From Phoronis australis (taxonomy: Eukaryota > Phoronida > Phoronidae): a stretch of 64,000 nt of DNA. The stretch covers positions 160,762 through 224,761 of the forward strand of contig NMRA01000581.1 in the NCBI GenBank assembly GCA_002633005.1, read 5' to 3'. A program made the translations under genes and the position numbers. This document shows, piece by piece, positions 49,978-62,748 of the stretch. How positions within the stretch are numbered: position 1 is the first letter of the stretch; each line of letters opens with the position of its first letter. Under the pieces are notes generated by a model. The model did no database searches. It had not been told where the DNA came from and was given only the letters and a program-made list of their open reading frames with translations.

Positions 49978-50083
49978 AGTACGATTCAAAGATCCTGTGC
50001 CATGGACATTTAAAGAAGAATACCACCCGTAGTACGATTCAAAGATCCTGTGCCATGGACATTTAAAGGAGACTACCACCCGA
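49978..50083. repeat. 53-bp tandem duplication, two units
   Basis: Units 49978-50030 and 50031-50083 are nearly identical (agtacgattcaaag...). Unit A has one copy near 17.9 kb, so the duplication happened after the units separated. Confidence 0.8.
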
Positions 50084-51660
50084 TTTCATTAGTCTTTTTA
50101 CGTCCTAATCGGTCTATATCCACATCGCCCTTATACGGTCGACCTCACCTTGCCGAGAGGTGTCGTGTTAACCTGTGAGGAAGATGAGAAAGGACGCAGC
50201 GACGTCAGTGGTTCATCTACATAGAGAATGCCGCATCGTTCCCGCTTGTCCGAACTATGAAGCTGCGAAGAAAGCGGGTATAGACCTAACTCGGCGCGGA
50301 GGACATTAAAATCCAAAGCGAGGCTCACTGCGATAAATAAAGCGGAAGTTCACATTACGTGAGTTAAATGGCCTGCCTTTCGAGTCCAACCTGGATATTA
50401 AATCGTAAAAATGTGTCAATAATTAACTACAGAGAAGTAGAAAAATACATTAGAGAGCAAGTCAATGTACCAAAGAGTTGTCTGACGAAAGGGTATATTT
50501 TTTTCGGAAAACTAGTTTCGAATCATGAAAAGTGAATAATGACCAAATTGCGGCGATCGTAGTGTTACGGATTAGGTATTATGGTGAATGCAGGGTTACG
50601 TTTCTTCCTGTAAATTGTTGATAATGCTTTCTACACGAACCAGGTCATCTGCTCGTATTGTTGACGAGTTGAAGATAGATTCAGCAGTGGTGGCTCATCA
50701 TATTTTGCTGCGATGTGCAATAAGTCACATCTGGTTTAATGTTTTGATCAAGCATAGCCTAGGTCCAGGTGAGGTAGGGACTACCGGGACTAATAGTTGA
50801 TTTGTCATTGATCTGAAAGAATAATTGATTTTATCAAATATATTTTTTATTAAAATAAATAACTAGTCTTGTAATTGAATATAAAAATTACTCGAAAATC
50901 AATTCTGTTTTCTTGGTTTTAACAATTCTTACGTCTATTTGATGTTTCAAATATCAATCTGGACCAAGTTGAATTTTAAAATTAAAAAACCTAATTCGTT
51001 CGTCGAAAGTATAATCTTGATTAAGAGCTCAATTTCAGTTAACTCGACAGAGCAAGCATAGTTATCATGTTTCTTCAGGGGCCTCGTTGTCCGAGGGGAA
51101 AGGTGCCTATGCCTTCAGTGAGAGGCGAATTTTTTCGCCGAGTGATGGGAAAATCTATCCCCCGGTCACCATCAATGACACCCCGCAAGTTCTCAAGTAG
51201 CATTTTCTGCTCGTTCAAATTGTCACCTGTGTGGTTAGGTAATTTGAACTTCGAAGAGAAATTTTCAATCACCAGGAGAATTTTTAGACCACCGGTGGGG
51301 GGGGGGGTATTTCGCGTGAATTTTTAATATTTTTGAGAGAGGAATAGGGAGGATGTTCAGCCCCAAAATCGAGAGATTGAGGGCCCTGTCCTTTATTGAA
51401 AGAAAAATGCATAATGTTTCAACCCGCAGTCTTTTAAACACAGCCTGGCTGGCCGAAGATTCTCCGGTTGTTGCTATGATGCTCGGCAACCGAGAAGTGC
51501 AACAAAATATGATCTAAATTTTCGAAAACACTTATAAATTTTACACGGACATATTTTCCTTCGTTGCGGCGTCTGGCAACGACCCCACGCTTCCGAATCT
51601 CTACGTCCTTAGGGATTGTAAAACAGACAGTTGAATGGCCGCGTTGTATCCGTTCGAGCT
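50084..51660. other. Intergenic DNA of unit B, no gene supported
   Basis: Counterpart of 17.95-19.55 kb. A poly-G run (about 12 G) at 51297-51308 is expanded relative to unit A. Confidence 0.5.
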
Positions 51661-52777
51661 ACGCGAAATACCACTACCGTATTCGCCGTAATAACCGCCC
51701 ATGCCCCTACAAGCGCTGCCCACGCGTTTTCAGACTTTGCTGAAATAAGCGCCCAGTCCATGAATGTGTACATGCGAACAATGACGTACCTACATTCCTA
51801 AAACTCGGCTACAGTAACGTCTTCAATTCATGGAAACATTTTTGTACCGGTCTTCTTGACCACCAGCGGCACTGCATCGTTTGTATTTAGCAGTGACTTT
51901 ACACTTCCGACGCAGCGCGCTTCAAAGGGAACGCAACAGCGTTGCTACGCTCTCGCGACGAACGTGTCCCACTATGTGGTCTGACCTTTCAGTAGACACA
52001 TCGACTGTGACAGTCGATGTGTACTAATGAATAAAAATAACTCGGTGTTAAACGCACGTGGCCAGGAAGCGCGCGCTACACACATGAACCTGTCATCACA
52101 GACATTAGTCGGGAACTATCCATTCATGAAACGGATAGCATTGCATCGATAACAAATGAATATTGGCACTAATTTCCGACAATTTCTAATACTATAAAAC
52201 ATGTTTGCGTTATTTTTGAGATGGATTGTTTGATTAACCATAATTGGTGCTTTTAAGCCGAATATCCGATAAAATGACAACTGACAGTGAATGCTTACAC
52301 ACTATTACACCATAGATTATAGACAACAGATTCGCAACTCCGGCATATTCTTACGAGCTGAGCTGAACTCTCCTGACCTATCTGCTGCAGTTTCCGGTCA
52401 GTGTAATTTGACGAGAAATACTTGCATCTACTTTACAGTCCAAAACAGCGAAAAAACATTAATTCATATTAATTTCGGTATTGAAACGCTTTTCAGTCTT
52501 TCAATAGTAGAAGTGTTGGTATTGTGAGTACTTTTGGCTATGCTACTGGTAATTAATTTCAAAATTCAAACTTCGGTTCCGACCCTTTATGTCGTCTGCT
52601 TGCCCAATAGCAGCATAGTTATCGGACAGTTTTTGATTTACGGTTCACATAGGCCTACTGTTTATAAATCAACATTCTCAAGTGAGCAGTTCTTCTGGGA
52701 AGTGTTGAGTGGCCCTTAAAAGGGCCGTTGGTTGTAGGTATAGCGTGAAATGGTTCTTAAAAGAACCGTTGAATAAT

Positions 52778-53116
52778 TCAACATAAATCACACAGTATAC
52801 CATGCTCACTCAAGTACTGAAGGTCCTCTTCATTAAAGTTTTCATCTGGAAAGGTTGGATGAAAACAGAGGAGATGACAATATCGATGACAGTTGTAACA
52901 CCTTAGATAGATATCACCGTTCACCAACGTTGTCACGAACCCTGCATCGTTCAGTTCTTGTTCCTGTATCCACAAATAATCCTGAACTGTAGGAAAAAAA
53001 TGACAAACAACACAACGAATCAAATTTCGAAAATCATCGCCTTCGTACGATTCCGTGTTGCTGTCACCAGACTGATGTTCTTCTCCAACGTCCATCGTAA
53101 AAAATCGACGTTGCAA
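52778..53116 (-). CDS. Cys/His-rich (PHD-like) zinc-finger fragment inside the THAP transposon
   Basis: Frame 53116..52778, with an ATG at about 53095. It has an acidic leader (EEHQSGDSNTESYEGDD), then paired Cys motifs CVVC, CYNC, CHLLC and CDLC with a His in the third, spaced like a C4HC3 or PHD-type finger. It ends right after the last pair, 470 bp from the left terminus, so it would form the C-terminus of the element's protein. Acceptor and preceding exons not resolved. Assignment to a named family is not possible from what I see. Confidence 0.4.
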   Translation of the reverse strand: MQRRFFTMDVGEEHQSGDSNTESYEGDDFRNLIRCVVCHFFPTVQDYLWIQEQELNDAGFVTTLVNGDIYLRCYNCHRYCHLLCFHPTFPDENFNEEDLQYLSEHGILCDLC

Positions 53117-53695
53117 GTGATGGAAACTTGTCTACGCTCTCGTCCTTTGTTTCTAACCTTTAACCCATTTTTTAATAAAGGGGTGTACTGTTTTTGGCTC
53201 ATGTTGATAGTGCATAATCTATGGTTTTACAATGTATTAATAGTGTTAAATGCATATATATGAACTGGTCTCATTGAGGTGCACAGCAAATAAATTAACT
53301 ATAACAAATTAAAGTTTTGAAAATATAAAGAGCAGTAACAGACTCCCTAAAAATTAGGCTTGTTTTCGAAAGGTTTGCGCCATTGGTGATCCGATTGGTT
53401 CAATCGCTTGCGGCGGGAAAATTGATAGACCCAGTTATTGTGCGCGTGTACACTGTATCAATGCTTTGTATCTTATTCTTATTTGTCTAATCTGTTGATA
53501 CAGTAAATTTCCTTATTTATGCCCATCCTGATTTAACCCCGACTTGAGCTCCTTGGGTTTTACCATATTGGGGCTGTCCAGGGACTCACGTGCATGCGCG
53601 CACCCAGTCTTCAAAATGGGGGGCTCGAATTCCTGACGTTATGGAACTGTTGTTAACAAGAGAGCGGGCAGACCTTTTTGCCCACTTCGCCAAAT

Positions 53696-53719
53696 GGGGG
53701 GGGGCTCGAACCCCCCCCC
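53696..53719. other. G9-loop-C9 perfect hairpin
   Basis: Nine G, the loop ctcgaa, nine C. It lies among three copies of a ggggctcgaa motif (also near 53620 and 54043) inside the THAP transposon. Confidence 0.8.
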
Positions 53720-54920
53720 TCTGAGTTGCGCGCATGACGTGGTGCTTACTCGAATGAGTTTCATTTTAGCGGCTATTTCCAATTGTGTAGGTGAAGTAAA
53801 TTAACAAAGTGGATGATTATCATCACCGGTATTTCATCATTAGTATTTTTGTCGGCCTCTCAAGTTTTCCGTGGCTAGGGATTGTCACATCTGTAAGGTA
53901 GACGTGTTTCAGTGAACCTCCATGTTTGTGGCGTTATTTATACCTGACCAAACTTTGAAAAAGAAGCCCGCGTTTAAACCAGGAGCTGCATTGGGTGCAA
54001 TTTGTGTAGACGTTTCATGCGCGCACCCAGCCTCTAATACGGGGGCTCGAATCTCTGGCAAAGTGGACCTTTTGCTAACAAAAAGCGTGAGAACTAAAAT
54101 AAAAAACGGGGTGCTGCCGTATTGTGGACTTTCGTCTCTTTCTCTTGGACTTTTCCCCTGGGTGCGCGCATGCGTTTGTCTACGTTGCTAGTTTTTATAA
54201 AGGTGGGCCTGTCTGTAGCCAACTACGGTAAATTCATAAAAGGTCACGTGCAGTGCAACTCAAGTTCATTACAAATTAAAAATCCGAACTTTCAAACCGT
54301 TTGATCTGAGTTGACATCTCAAATCAAAATTATGAAAATGCCACATAAAAGTATGAAATTGAAAATTAGCACACGTCAGCTTCACGTCCCTACCACCCCC
54401 TTTATCTTGCTTGCTACCTCTTAGGGTTCATTTCCCTTGCTTCCGAGGTTTTTCGTTATTCTGGTATTTTCATAGACTGCAGCGTACTTGGCTAAGATGG
54501 TTCAAGTTTTGTGCGGCATACAGTCGACATAAATAATTGAGTATGTAACCTGCTGTTGAATTGCGGGATAGATTTTGACAGGTCCAGGTATTTATTTCTG
54601 AAGTATTAATGTAATCTTTATTTATGTTAAAGGTTTTACTAGCGTCCTATTTATTTGTACACGAATGTGAATTTGTTGAAATCGCTGATCCAAATCCTGG
54701 CCAAATCTGCGCATTATGCTGAGACCAACCGTCTGATCAGGGCCACTGAAGAGTAATTTGGTTAATTCGCTCACTAGACTATGGCTGAAGGTCCTCGTAA
54801 GGACAAGAGTTCACCAGTCACTACCATTGGAAGAAATTTAGCGGACATTTTTCGTCAAAAAGTTTACCAGATAGTTTTCATCAAAACGGAGAAAAGAAAA
54901 ATGGATTTGTGAAGACAGGA

Positions 54921-55142
54921 TTAAGTAGTAGGCCTACCAGAGCCTCTTAAAAAACACCCATCTTCGAAGTGACGTGAACAAATGTACAAGTTTTTTTTGG
55001 AAGAACAACTTCCATTCACGTCGACGCGAGAACATAACTTTTTCTCCCACAGCGGATTTTGGGGTCTCCGTACACTATGGAAGCTAACGCCTCTGCAATT
55101 CGCCTGCGTAGCCGAACAACCGGCCACACAGCAGCCGACCAT
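54921..55142 (-). CDS. THAP zinc-finger domain, transposon N-terminal exon
   Basis: Starts at a real ATG (55142) 150 bp inside the right terminus. It reads MVGCCVAGCS, GVSFHSVRRP, W at mid-domain, then YICSRHFEDGCF, the full C2CH signature of a THAP DNA-binding domain (C-x4-C ... C-x2-H). The frame ends soon after. A GTAGGC within the last codons could be a splice donor leading to the rest of a transposase. In the P superfamily this domain binds the transposon ends. A domesticated host THAP gene is less likely because the frame lies within the inverted repeats. Confidence 0.6.
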   Translation of the reverse strand: MVGCCVAGCSATQANCRGVSFHSVRRPQNPLWEKKLCSRVDVNGSCSSKKNLYICSRHFEDGCFLRGSGRPTT

Positions 55143-55690
55143 GATTAGCAGACGACGTACTTGCCGGAAATTACATCGGATAATTTAGCCAGGTGTCGCC
55201 AGTGAATAATGACGTAAGGGCTTGTGCGCAAGCTCAAAGATTTCGTCCATTGAAAGTATACGGAGTTGGCGGTCCATGCACTATAGTCTATGATTACACC
55301 GAAAAATAATTGTAAGATACTTACCTACGCATCCACCTACACGGCGACTAATATGGGCCTTACCGAGACAAATGTCGAAAGTTTTTAGCACGAGACCGGC
55401 AAGTGCTGAATGAAACACGCTCTGGTTTAGGCCTACTGCTTGTGCAAATTTCTTTAGACACATCTACTAGCTAGTTAATTAGATTGCGTGGCTCTGGCCA
55501 AAAGACGGTCTCTGCTTTGGCAAATGAACTCTGTGACACGCACGCGCTCGCTTACTCGCAGACGAACTTCAAAACAAAGTCACGTGACAACAACATGTGT
55601 GTTCGTCCAGTGGCAAAATAACCTTTTTTACTCTCGCGACATCTAGCGACCAGATAGCGTTTTGATGACATGCGCGTTAATAGAATGACC

Positions 55691-56092
55691 CGAGTTTTCA
55701 CAAGTGGAGGAGTTTTTATATAGGAAGTAAATACTTGCGGAGGTCGGTTTTCAAATTACACTGCAGTTGTATTCTTTGATAATTTGTAAAGGTGTAAACA
55801 AAAATACTCCAAGTCTATAGCCTCTGTGCTTATGATGTACCTCGCATTTTGCCTAATATAACATTCGATATAAGTAATTGGCTTGTAAAATGCACACTTT
55901 ATCTATTCAGCAGTCTTACACAGTAGGTCACAAAGCCGATGTTTTGTTTATTTAACGCTGCATGGTTGTCAATACTTGCATTTGAAGACAATATGTTCAT
56001 CTAATCAGATTTTGAATTTGTCAATGCCCCAATAACATGCAGTGCTGCGAACACAAACCAATTTGCAAATGTGAGGAACTGGCCGTACTAAT
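55691..56092. other. Intergenic DNA of unit B, nothing assignable
   Basis: Counterpart of 20.59-21.0 kb. Confidence 0.45.
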
Positions 56093-56418
56093 CAGTGGCG
56101 GATCTATGATACCATGGCATAAGGGGGGCCCAACATGTTGCCTCGGGAAATTGTGCAAGGTGTGATTGGCGTAGGCAGCCCAAAAGGTGAGGGAGCCAGC
56201 CTGTGGAGGTGCACCTTCCGTTCAGTAAAATCTACCATTCGACTAAAAAAGGAGCAGCCACTCCGCGGCAACCTGGACGTTCACCGCTACCGGTCCTACT
56301 TCCTAGACTCAATATTTCCTCACGCTCCGCTCTGTTGCTCTTTCATTTTGCTTGCGGCAGCTAACGGGGGGAAGGGGGGAGCGGGTCGTGCTCCCTGGGC
56401 CCCCTAAATCCGCCTGTG
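56093..56418. mobile_element. hAT-like MITE, unit B copy
   Basis: Counterpart of 21000-21333. The right end reads taaatccgcctgtg, a better match to the left end than in unit A. Confidence 0.5.
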
Positions 56419-57986
56419 CTAATTCCCGTGAATTCTAAAGGTGTTTCTTAAGTCAAGAGGTAGTTCTTCTTGGTAAATGGAAATGTAATCCTATCAAGGT
56501 AAAAACTATAAGAACATTTTATATGCGTAAAGCGAGGTCTTATTTCATTTCTTACAGCTAAATGGTGTGCAATGAAGCCTAAAGTCAAAAATAGAATGTA
56601 CATGTAGGCTAATTTCAACAATCTGAACACCATAAAACTTAGCGTAAGAAGAAATATTGCATTTACCATCAGAGTAAACAACATAGAATTTGTAGTTTGC
56701 AGGTGATTCATTTTATTTTACATTGTTTCATGACACATAAGAACTATGTTTAAGGATCTGTATTTCTAGATATACAATATTAGTTAGCATTGATGAGACT
56801 TATTCAAAGCAGGCACCTGCAGAACAAACGAAGTCTCAAACAACTGAGGAAGAATAAAAATGATCATTGTATAATTTGAAATAAAAATCTCATACACACT
56901 GAATAGAGGGCTATAGTCGAATATGGCATAACCAAACTTTTGAGAACCAGTTTGATGCCTATTATTTAGTGGAGAAACTAGTTCACAAAATGCGCCACAT
57001 CTGGCTTAACGCTGTGTCTTATCCACGTGCAACTCGCAATTTTCAACCTGTTGCAACATTTTGCGTACAAATACAAATTTCGAAATACATATTTTACAAA
57101 TGTTAGACTTTATTATTTAGAAAGACAAGGATACCCACTATAGTTTACATTTTCAGAAAAGAAATAGTTTTGCAATACAAATAATTACGTGCACACAGCT
57201 AAGAGAATGGCAAGTCAATGGGTAACTTGTTATTAAATAGGTGTAGCTTATAAATGAATGCCCCTCTGACTAAACTTGTTCTTATTGAAAAACATGCTTT
57301 TCCTTGTTCTGTGGATGTTGCTAAAGAGGGCTTCAAGTTATGCATTCAGCATTGCAGTGATTGCTCAAAACAACCAACCACCTTCCAAATGAACAACCCA
57401 TCCCCTCAAAACAGATGTATTTTTATCCTAAAATATAATTACAAATAATTTACACCAAAACAACAGCAACACTGAGTACTGAGAATGGATGTTTATTGTT
57501 ATCAAATATTGACTACAACTTGATGCAGAGTATGTTATAGAACATCATCAGTTGTGTTGTTGTCAACACTTTCCAACATTTGAGCACTTTGGAAATAAAC
57601 TGGCATCTAAACTGATGCGAAAATAATAAATAAGGCCAGTAGGTGACACAATACAACTTATCCATCTGAAAATAAAATAAGTACTGTAAATTTACAATGA
57701 TTGGTGAAATGCCTATAGATAAACATTAATTATTAAACAACATTTTTTCAATGTAGTAAACCCAGAATTCCTAACCCAAGTCCTTAGGAGTTTAAAATAT
57801 CACTAATATAGTTCTTGAGTCATTTGAATCGGGAATAGATCGTTTTCACGTGTTAGTACCAAGCAGGCCAATTGTAAAATACAGTCAACATCAAAGAGAA
57901 GCTGCAAACAAAAAGACTATTCCAAAGCATTAGAACAGCAACTAGATGAAAAAATGCATACTACTCACAACGTAAACACCAAGGAA
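56419..57986. other. End of unit B, no gene seen
   Basis: Counterpart of 21.33-22.93 kb, ending at the B/C junction at about 57988-57996 (shared atgat). Confidence 0.55.
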
Positions 57987-58040
57987 AATATGATTATTGT
58001 TTTTTTAAGTGATATCCATTGCCAAATCTGTACAGGAGTT

Positions 58041-60303
58041 TTTTAAGTGATATATATTTATTGAAGAATACACAGAACATACAAAGAAATAATAATAAAC
58101 CCAGAAACCTCGAAGCATTATATCTGGGTTGTAAACAATTCATCAATGATACTTATATACATAGAGGTATATACAATTAAGTACTATCTATAATAAGTAT
58201 TCCAATAATTAGATATGCAATTACAGATATATAAAAGCAAAAATATGTACAGATTCATGTAGGGAAATCAGATGCAACAATATTGATAAACGGTACATAA
58301 AAATTTATTAACGTTGCTTAGGAGGAATTCGTTGAGAACGAAGTTGAAGTTTAGAACTATCATTCAATAATAATGTAACTCTAGTAGGGATATTATTACA
58401 AGAATTTAGAGCGTTAACAATTGATTGGTTTGCATTGAGTGCACGAAAGAGTGAGTCTCTCAGGTATTCGATGAGGGGACATTTGAAGAAAATATGAGGA
58501 TAAGATTGATGGTCACCACATTTACAGTTTGGAGAGACATTACTTAAGTTGTGCCTGAACTTGTCAGAGGTGAGGAAAACGCCACATGTTGATCTGTACA
58601 ATGCTATTTCGTTATCGCGGGTAAGGGAGAATTGAGTCAAGGGTGTTGAGTTATCAANATGAGGATAAGATTGATGGTCACCACATTTACAGTTTGGAGA
58701 GACATTACTTAAGTTGTGCCTGAACTTGTCAGAGGTGAGGAAAAGGCCACATGTTGATCTGTACAATGCTATTTCGTTATCGCGGGTAAGGGAGAATTGA
58801 GTCAAGGGTGTTGAGTTATCAAAATTATGAAAAACAGTTCTAAAGTTATTTTTATACTCGTAAAAGACTTGCTTTCCTTAACAGAGATTGGAAGAGAATT
58901 CCAGTTGTTGATGCACATGACTGTAGACCTTCTGAATGCCTGACTGAACGACGGGGGAATTGCATAAGGGGTGGAGGATCTCAAATCACTATGATGGCCT
59001 TGTCTAGTATATAGATCAAATATTTTTTTTAACAGACACATTGTTAACATTGTTTATTACCTTGAAAGTAAATGTGGTCATGTGAATATTGCGTCGAGTA
59101 GACAGTTTGGGCCACTTGAGACTATTCAAAACCTTAACACTATTGGATCCCCTGTCAGCTCCGGTTATGAGTAAGGCGGCTTAATATTGTAACTTCTCCA
59201 AATGTTGGAGTGCACCCGTATTGGCAGACTGATATATAATATCACAATAATCAATGTGTGGAAGTATAAAGGATTTGAACAAAACTTCTAAATGTGTAGA
59301 ATTCAGATGATGAGAGACAAGCTTAAGTGGGTTAATTAGTTCCTGAGTTTTTTGTACGAGCTCCCGAACGTGAGGGGTGAATGAGAGTTTTTCATCTAAC
59401 AGTATACCCAGATGTCTGTGCGACTGTTTTCTAGGAATGATTTCATCATTAAGTTTAAGGTCATAAGACGGGTCAACAAGAAAGAGAGCATTAATAGATT
59501 TGGAGAAGGTGAGGTCAACGCTTTTTTCTGGTTTAAAATTCATTCTTCATTCTTGTGACCAGTAGCTGAGTTTATTTAAGTCGTGTTGAAGCTGCAAAGA
59601 ACATTCAGGGCTGCTCCCTGCGAAGGGGTAAAAAGCGCCGTGTCATCTGCATAAAGGTATGTGCTACATGACAGGTTATCAGGAAAATCATTAATATAAA
59701 CCAAGAAGAGAAGAGGGCCTAATTCGCTACCCTGCGGTACACCTGCGTTTACAAATCGAGGAGGGGATAAAGTTGAAAGTACGCCGTCGACACGAACACT
59801 GTATGTTCTTTCGGAGAGATATGAGGTGATCACGTTTAAAAGATTACTAGTAATGCCATAGGATCGAAGTTTGTGAAGTAGAAGGTCGTGAGGGACACAG
59901 TCGAAAGCAGAAGCTATATCTAGAAAAATGGACCTGACACTCTCGCCCTTCTCAAAATATAAATGAATCTCATGTACTATTGCAACAAGTTGTGCCACGG
60001 TGCTGTTCCCACGCAAAAAAAAAACAAATTGACGATGATAGATCAAGTTGTTTTGTTTGAGAAATGTAAGAATACTTTGAGCAATGATCTTCTCGAAGAT
60101 TTTGGACAGGGTGTTAAGTAAAGTTATTGGGCGATAATTTGAAATTTCAGTTTTGGAGCCTTTTTTGTGTATAGGGACCATAATTCCATGTTTCCAAGAA
60201 GACGGATATATACCTATCTGAAGAAGTTTGTTAAACAGATTGGTCAGGGGCATGGTAATTTCGTTGGCAATCATTTTGATCATCTTACTGGTTATTAAAG
60301 CTG
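58041..60303 (-). mobile_element. 5'-truncated CR1/Jockey-like LINE with target-site duplication
   Basis: Minus strand. A reverse transcriptase begins at the truncated right end: frame 60283..59576 has the conserved blocks HKKGSK..NYRPI, FLDIASAFDCVPHDLLLHKL, GVPQGSELGPLLFLVYINDF and YADDTA (catalytic Asp pair). It continues, after a stop and frame changes, in 59543..59181 (HLGILLDEKL), 59050..58802, and a C-terminal Cys/His knuckle CKCGDHQSYPHIFFKC in 58805..58308. The 3' end carries a short A-run (tttttt at 58041). A 14-bp duplication, tctgtacaggagtt, flanks it (58027-58040, 60304-60317 with one change) and is single in unit A (5677-5690). No endonuclease remains; dead copy. Confidence 0.85.
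58494..58822. repeat. 164-bp direct duplication flanking a single N (probable contig overlap)
   Basis: 58494-58657 and 58659-58822 are the same segment of the LINE, joined by the N at 58658, with about one substitution. It makes the LINE C-terminal frame read its Cys/His region twice. Confidence 0.85.
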
Positions 60304-60317
60304 TCTGTACAGGAATT

Positions 60318-61643
60318 GACGATGAATGGTGTGAAAACAGTAGTTGACAAGCAGTAGAGAGTGACCTGTAAGCACTTAGACAAGCGCTATAAATTCTTTG
60401 GTTTCTTGTGATTTACAGTACGTATGTCCAGACAGACGCTGAGTGTCCCAATGACCACGGTAGTTGAATTGAACTACACGCTAATGTGTGTAACTTGGAG
60501 GTAAAATTTTCTTTTTGATAAATGTTTCATTAAATTCTCTACTGTCATTGTTGATTTTTGAGAAACTTTAACTGCAGTACCTATAGACGCACAGACTTAA
60601 TGGATCACAAATAGATAACATTGACGAATAAGGTGGCCTGGAAAGTTGACGTTATCTAACCTCAGATTTTTGTAGGGTGTGACAGGGAGTTTTTTCAAAT
60701 GTAGTTTTAATTTGCGATAGTATGTGCGTGCGTCAGAAATGCGGTTTGAGTTTAAAGTCAAACATTCAAACAACGACTTGTTAAGGTTCTTTGGTTGACT
60801 TAATGTTTAAATGTAACTTTATTCGTAGTTTGTCGACACAACTTGTTACACAAATAAACCAGGAAATATTATTAACATAACGCAAATCAATGACAACACA
60901 AACAACAGTTTGATAATTTCAGGAAAAAAATTAAACTGTAATTTAATAAATTTAATATATTTGGTGATAGAATGCCGAACTTACTCGAATTTGTCAACGT
61001 CGATTAGTTTTTCAAAACACCGTTTCAATGTGCCTGAAGTTTCTGGGCTCGAGCTTGGAGAAAAAAACTCCGGAAATTCAAGTTTAAATGAATTGTTGTG
61101 ATGTGCATTGAAACTAATCGTGATCGCCCAATCGGTTACAATCTCCAAAAGTGGCGTGCCCAGTGCATTTTCAGGCAATAATCGCTGAAAGTTTCATCAA
61201 TTTCCCCTCAAAACTAAAAAACTTTAGCAATCAAATGTGAATGACATCATAGGCTCAAATCACTTCCAAACAATTCAAGCGCAACCAAGAATGGCGAAAA
61301 CAAGATATCATCACCTTTAACCCAAAGATTTGAAACGAACACCTGGACACGTGACCACCAAAGTTAACACAAATTATTCTTACACCAGCCTGTTTTAAGT
61401 AAATTTTTGAATATTTTTCTGCACATTAGCAACCTATGGGAGATCAGTTGAAAAATGAATGGGTTTTATCCTGCCAAATAAGCATGTCATATTAAAGTTT
61501 AGTCGAGTCTCGACTCAAAAAGTGACCAATCACGCAGCATGAAAACTGGTAGTCACCAGGGCTGTGTTGTCAAAATACATCAAATAGAGAAGTGATTTAT
61601 TTACAGTGATGAAATAAACACTAATTTTCCTTATATAAGCTTG
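60318..61643. other. 3' flank of copy C, no gene seen
   Basis: Matches 5.69-6.95 kb and 34.1-35.4 kb; closer to unit B than to unit A in several shared indels. Confidence 0.5.
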
Positions 61644-61775
61644 CATAAATACACAAAACGTACCGAGAGAGGCGTACATGAAGTAATATCCCGCGGACTC
61701 GGTCTATACGCGGAATAAGGTCTCGTGGGGTATTACTTTATGTACGCCAATCTAGGTACGTTTTGTAATTATTCC
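61644..61775. repeat. Long inverted repeat downstream of copy C
   Basis: Third copy of the hairpin at 6950-7080. The arms still pair despite changes in both. Confidence 0.6.
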
Positions 61776-62423
61776 ATACGCTTCGAATTCCCAAGTTTTT
61801 TTCATTTTTTCAGCAGATTTTGTAGGTACTTCACACAGTTTGTTCACGTGGCGGATCATACCCTATACTGTATGTACTTGCCCGTTAGGTTACATGTTTT
61901 CTCTACTAAAAGAAACAGTTTCAAATATGACGATTTACTACTTGAAAAGAGATAACAAAGATGAAAAAACGCTAACTTTGCATTGAACTTTTAACATCCC
62001 CTGAAAATAGTTAAGTAACAACAAAATTCGATATTTTAGTTACCGAGGAATCGGCGACTGAGTTGCAGACGATATAATATTTATCAAATGAAAACTGAGA
62101 CCGAACTGTCTTATAATTAACAGTCCTGTTCCAGATGTTACGACTGAGCCCTTATTGCATGTTATTGGTGTTATTTACACCGCAACAGTTGTATTACTTA
62201 AATTATTTTCCGAACGTTTGATGACCTAACCGGCTAACGACGTCGAGTCGACATTGCTCTACCTTTGAACTTTCCATGTCAGAGGTCACTGTTGAAGTAG
62301 TGAGGAAGGTGAATACGAAAAAACATTACTACATGCCCGTATTTCCCTCGACAGATTCTACGCGTATAGGATAAATGCATCTTCTTCAAAAAATCTTATT
62401 TGAATTCCATAAACGCAAGAATA

Positions 62424-62651
62424 TCGCGAGTAACGCTGGTTAGGTCACGTGCTCGACACGCAATGCATAGTGATATCTCTCTCGCGCGCGAGATCTTGTG
62501 TTTCCGTGAAATTCTTGCTTCTAATGAACGCTGGTCCTCCAGACTATTTCAGCATCGTTTGAATACAAAATTTGGCAAAAACAACGGTGACACGTGGTCA
62601 CTTAACTGTTGTTTCAACTCCTACTCATGTCCTTATAGGGATATTAGTTAT
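62424..62651. other. About 228-bp insertion unique to unit C with a CG palindrome
   Basis: Units A and B read straight from agaatat to aaacattat. The insert contains the perfect palindrome ctcgcgcgcgag and a high CpG content unlike its surroundings. Origin unknown. Confidence 0.5.
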
Positions 62652-62748
62652 AAACATTATTAGCGTCACAAAATTCCCGATTCTGAGAATACGTGTAGAA
62701 AAACACTAAGGTTCTGTGGATTACTGAGAAAGGACCTCATGGAATCTG

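Larger units (their letters stand above)
52311..55292 (-). mobile_element. 3-kb DNA transposon encoding THAP and Cys-rich zinc-finger fragments (P-superfamily-like)
   Basis: Ends are imperfect inverted repeats CATAGATTATAG / CATAGACTATAG, continuing to a shared CAACTCCG about 25 bp in. ATTACAC flanks both sides (52304-52310, 55293-55299; an eighth base c can be counted) and is single in unit A (20181-20187). A THAP frame sits near the right end on the minus strand and a Cys/His-rich frame near the left end. THAP plus a 7-8 bp target duplication and CA tips suit the P-element superfamily, but I see no catalytic core, so this is probably an internally deleted copy. Confidence 0.7.
51661..55690. 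repeat. Unit B copy of the dispersed repeat, split by the THAP transposon
   Basis: 51661-52310 and 55293-55690 together match 19555-20590. Confidence 0.55.
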
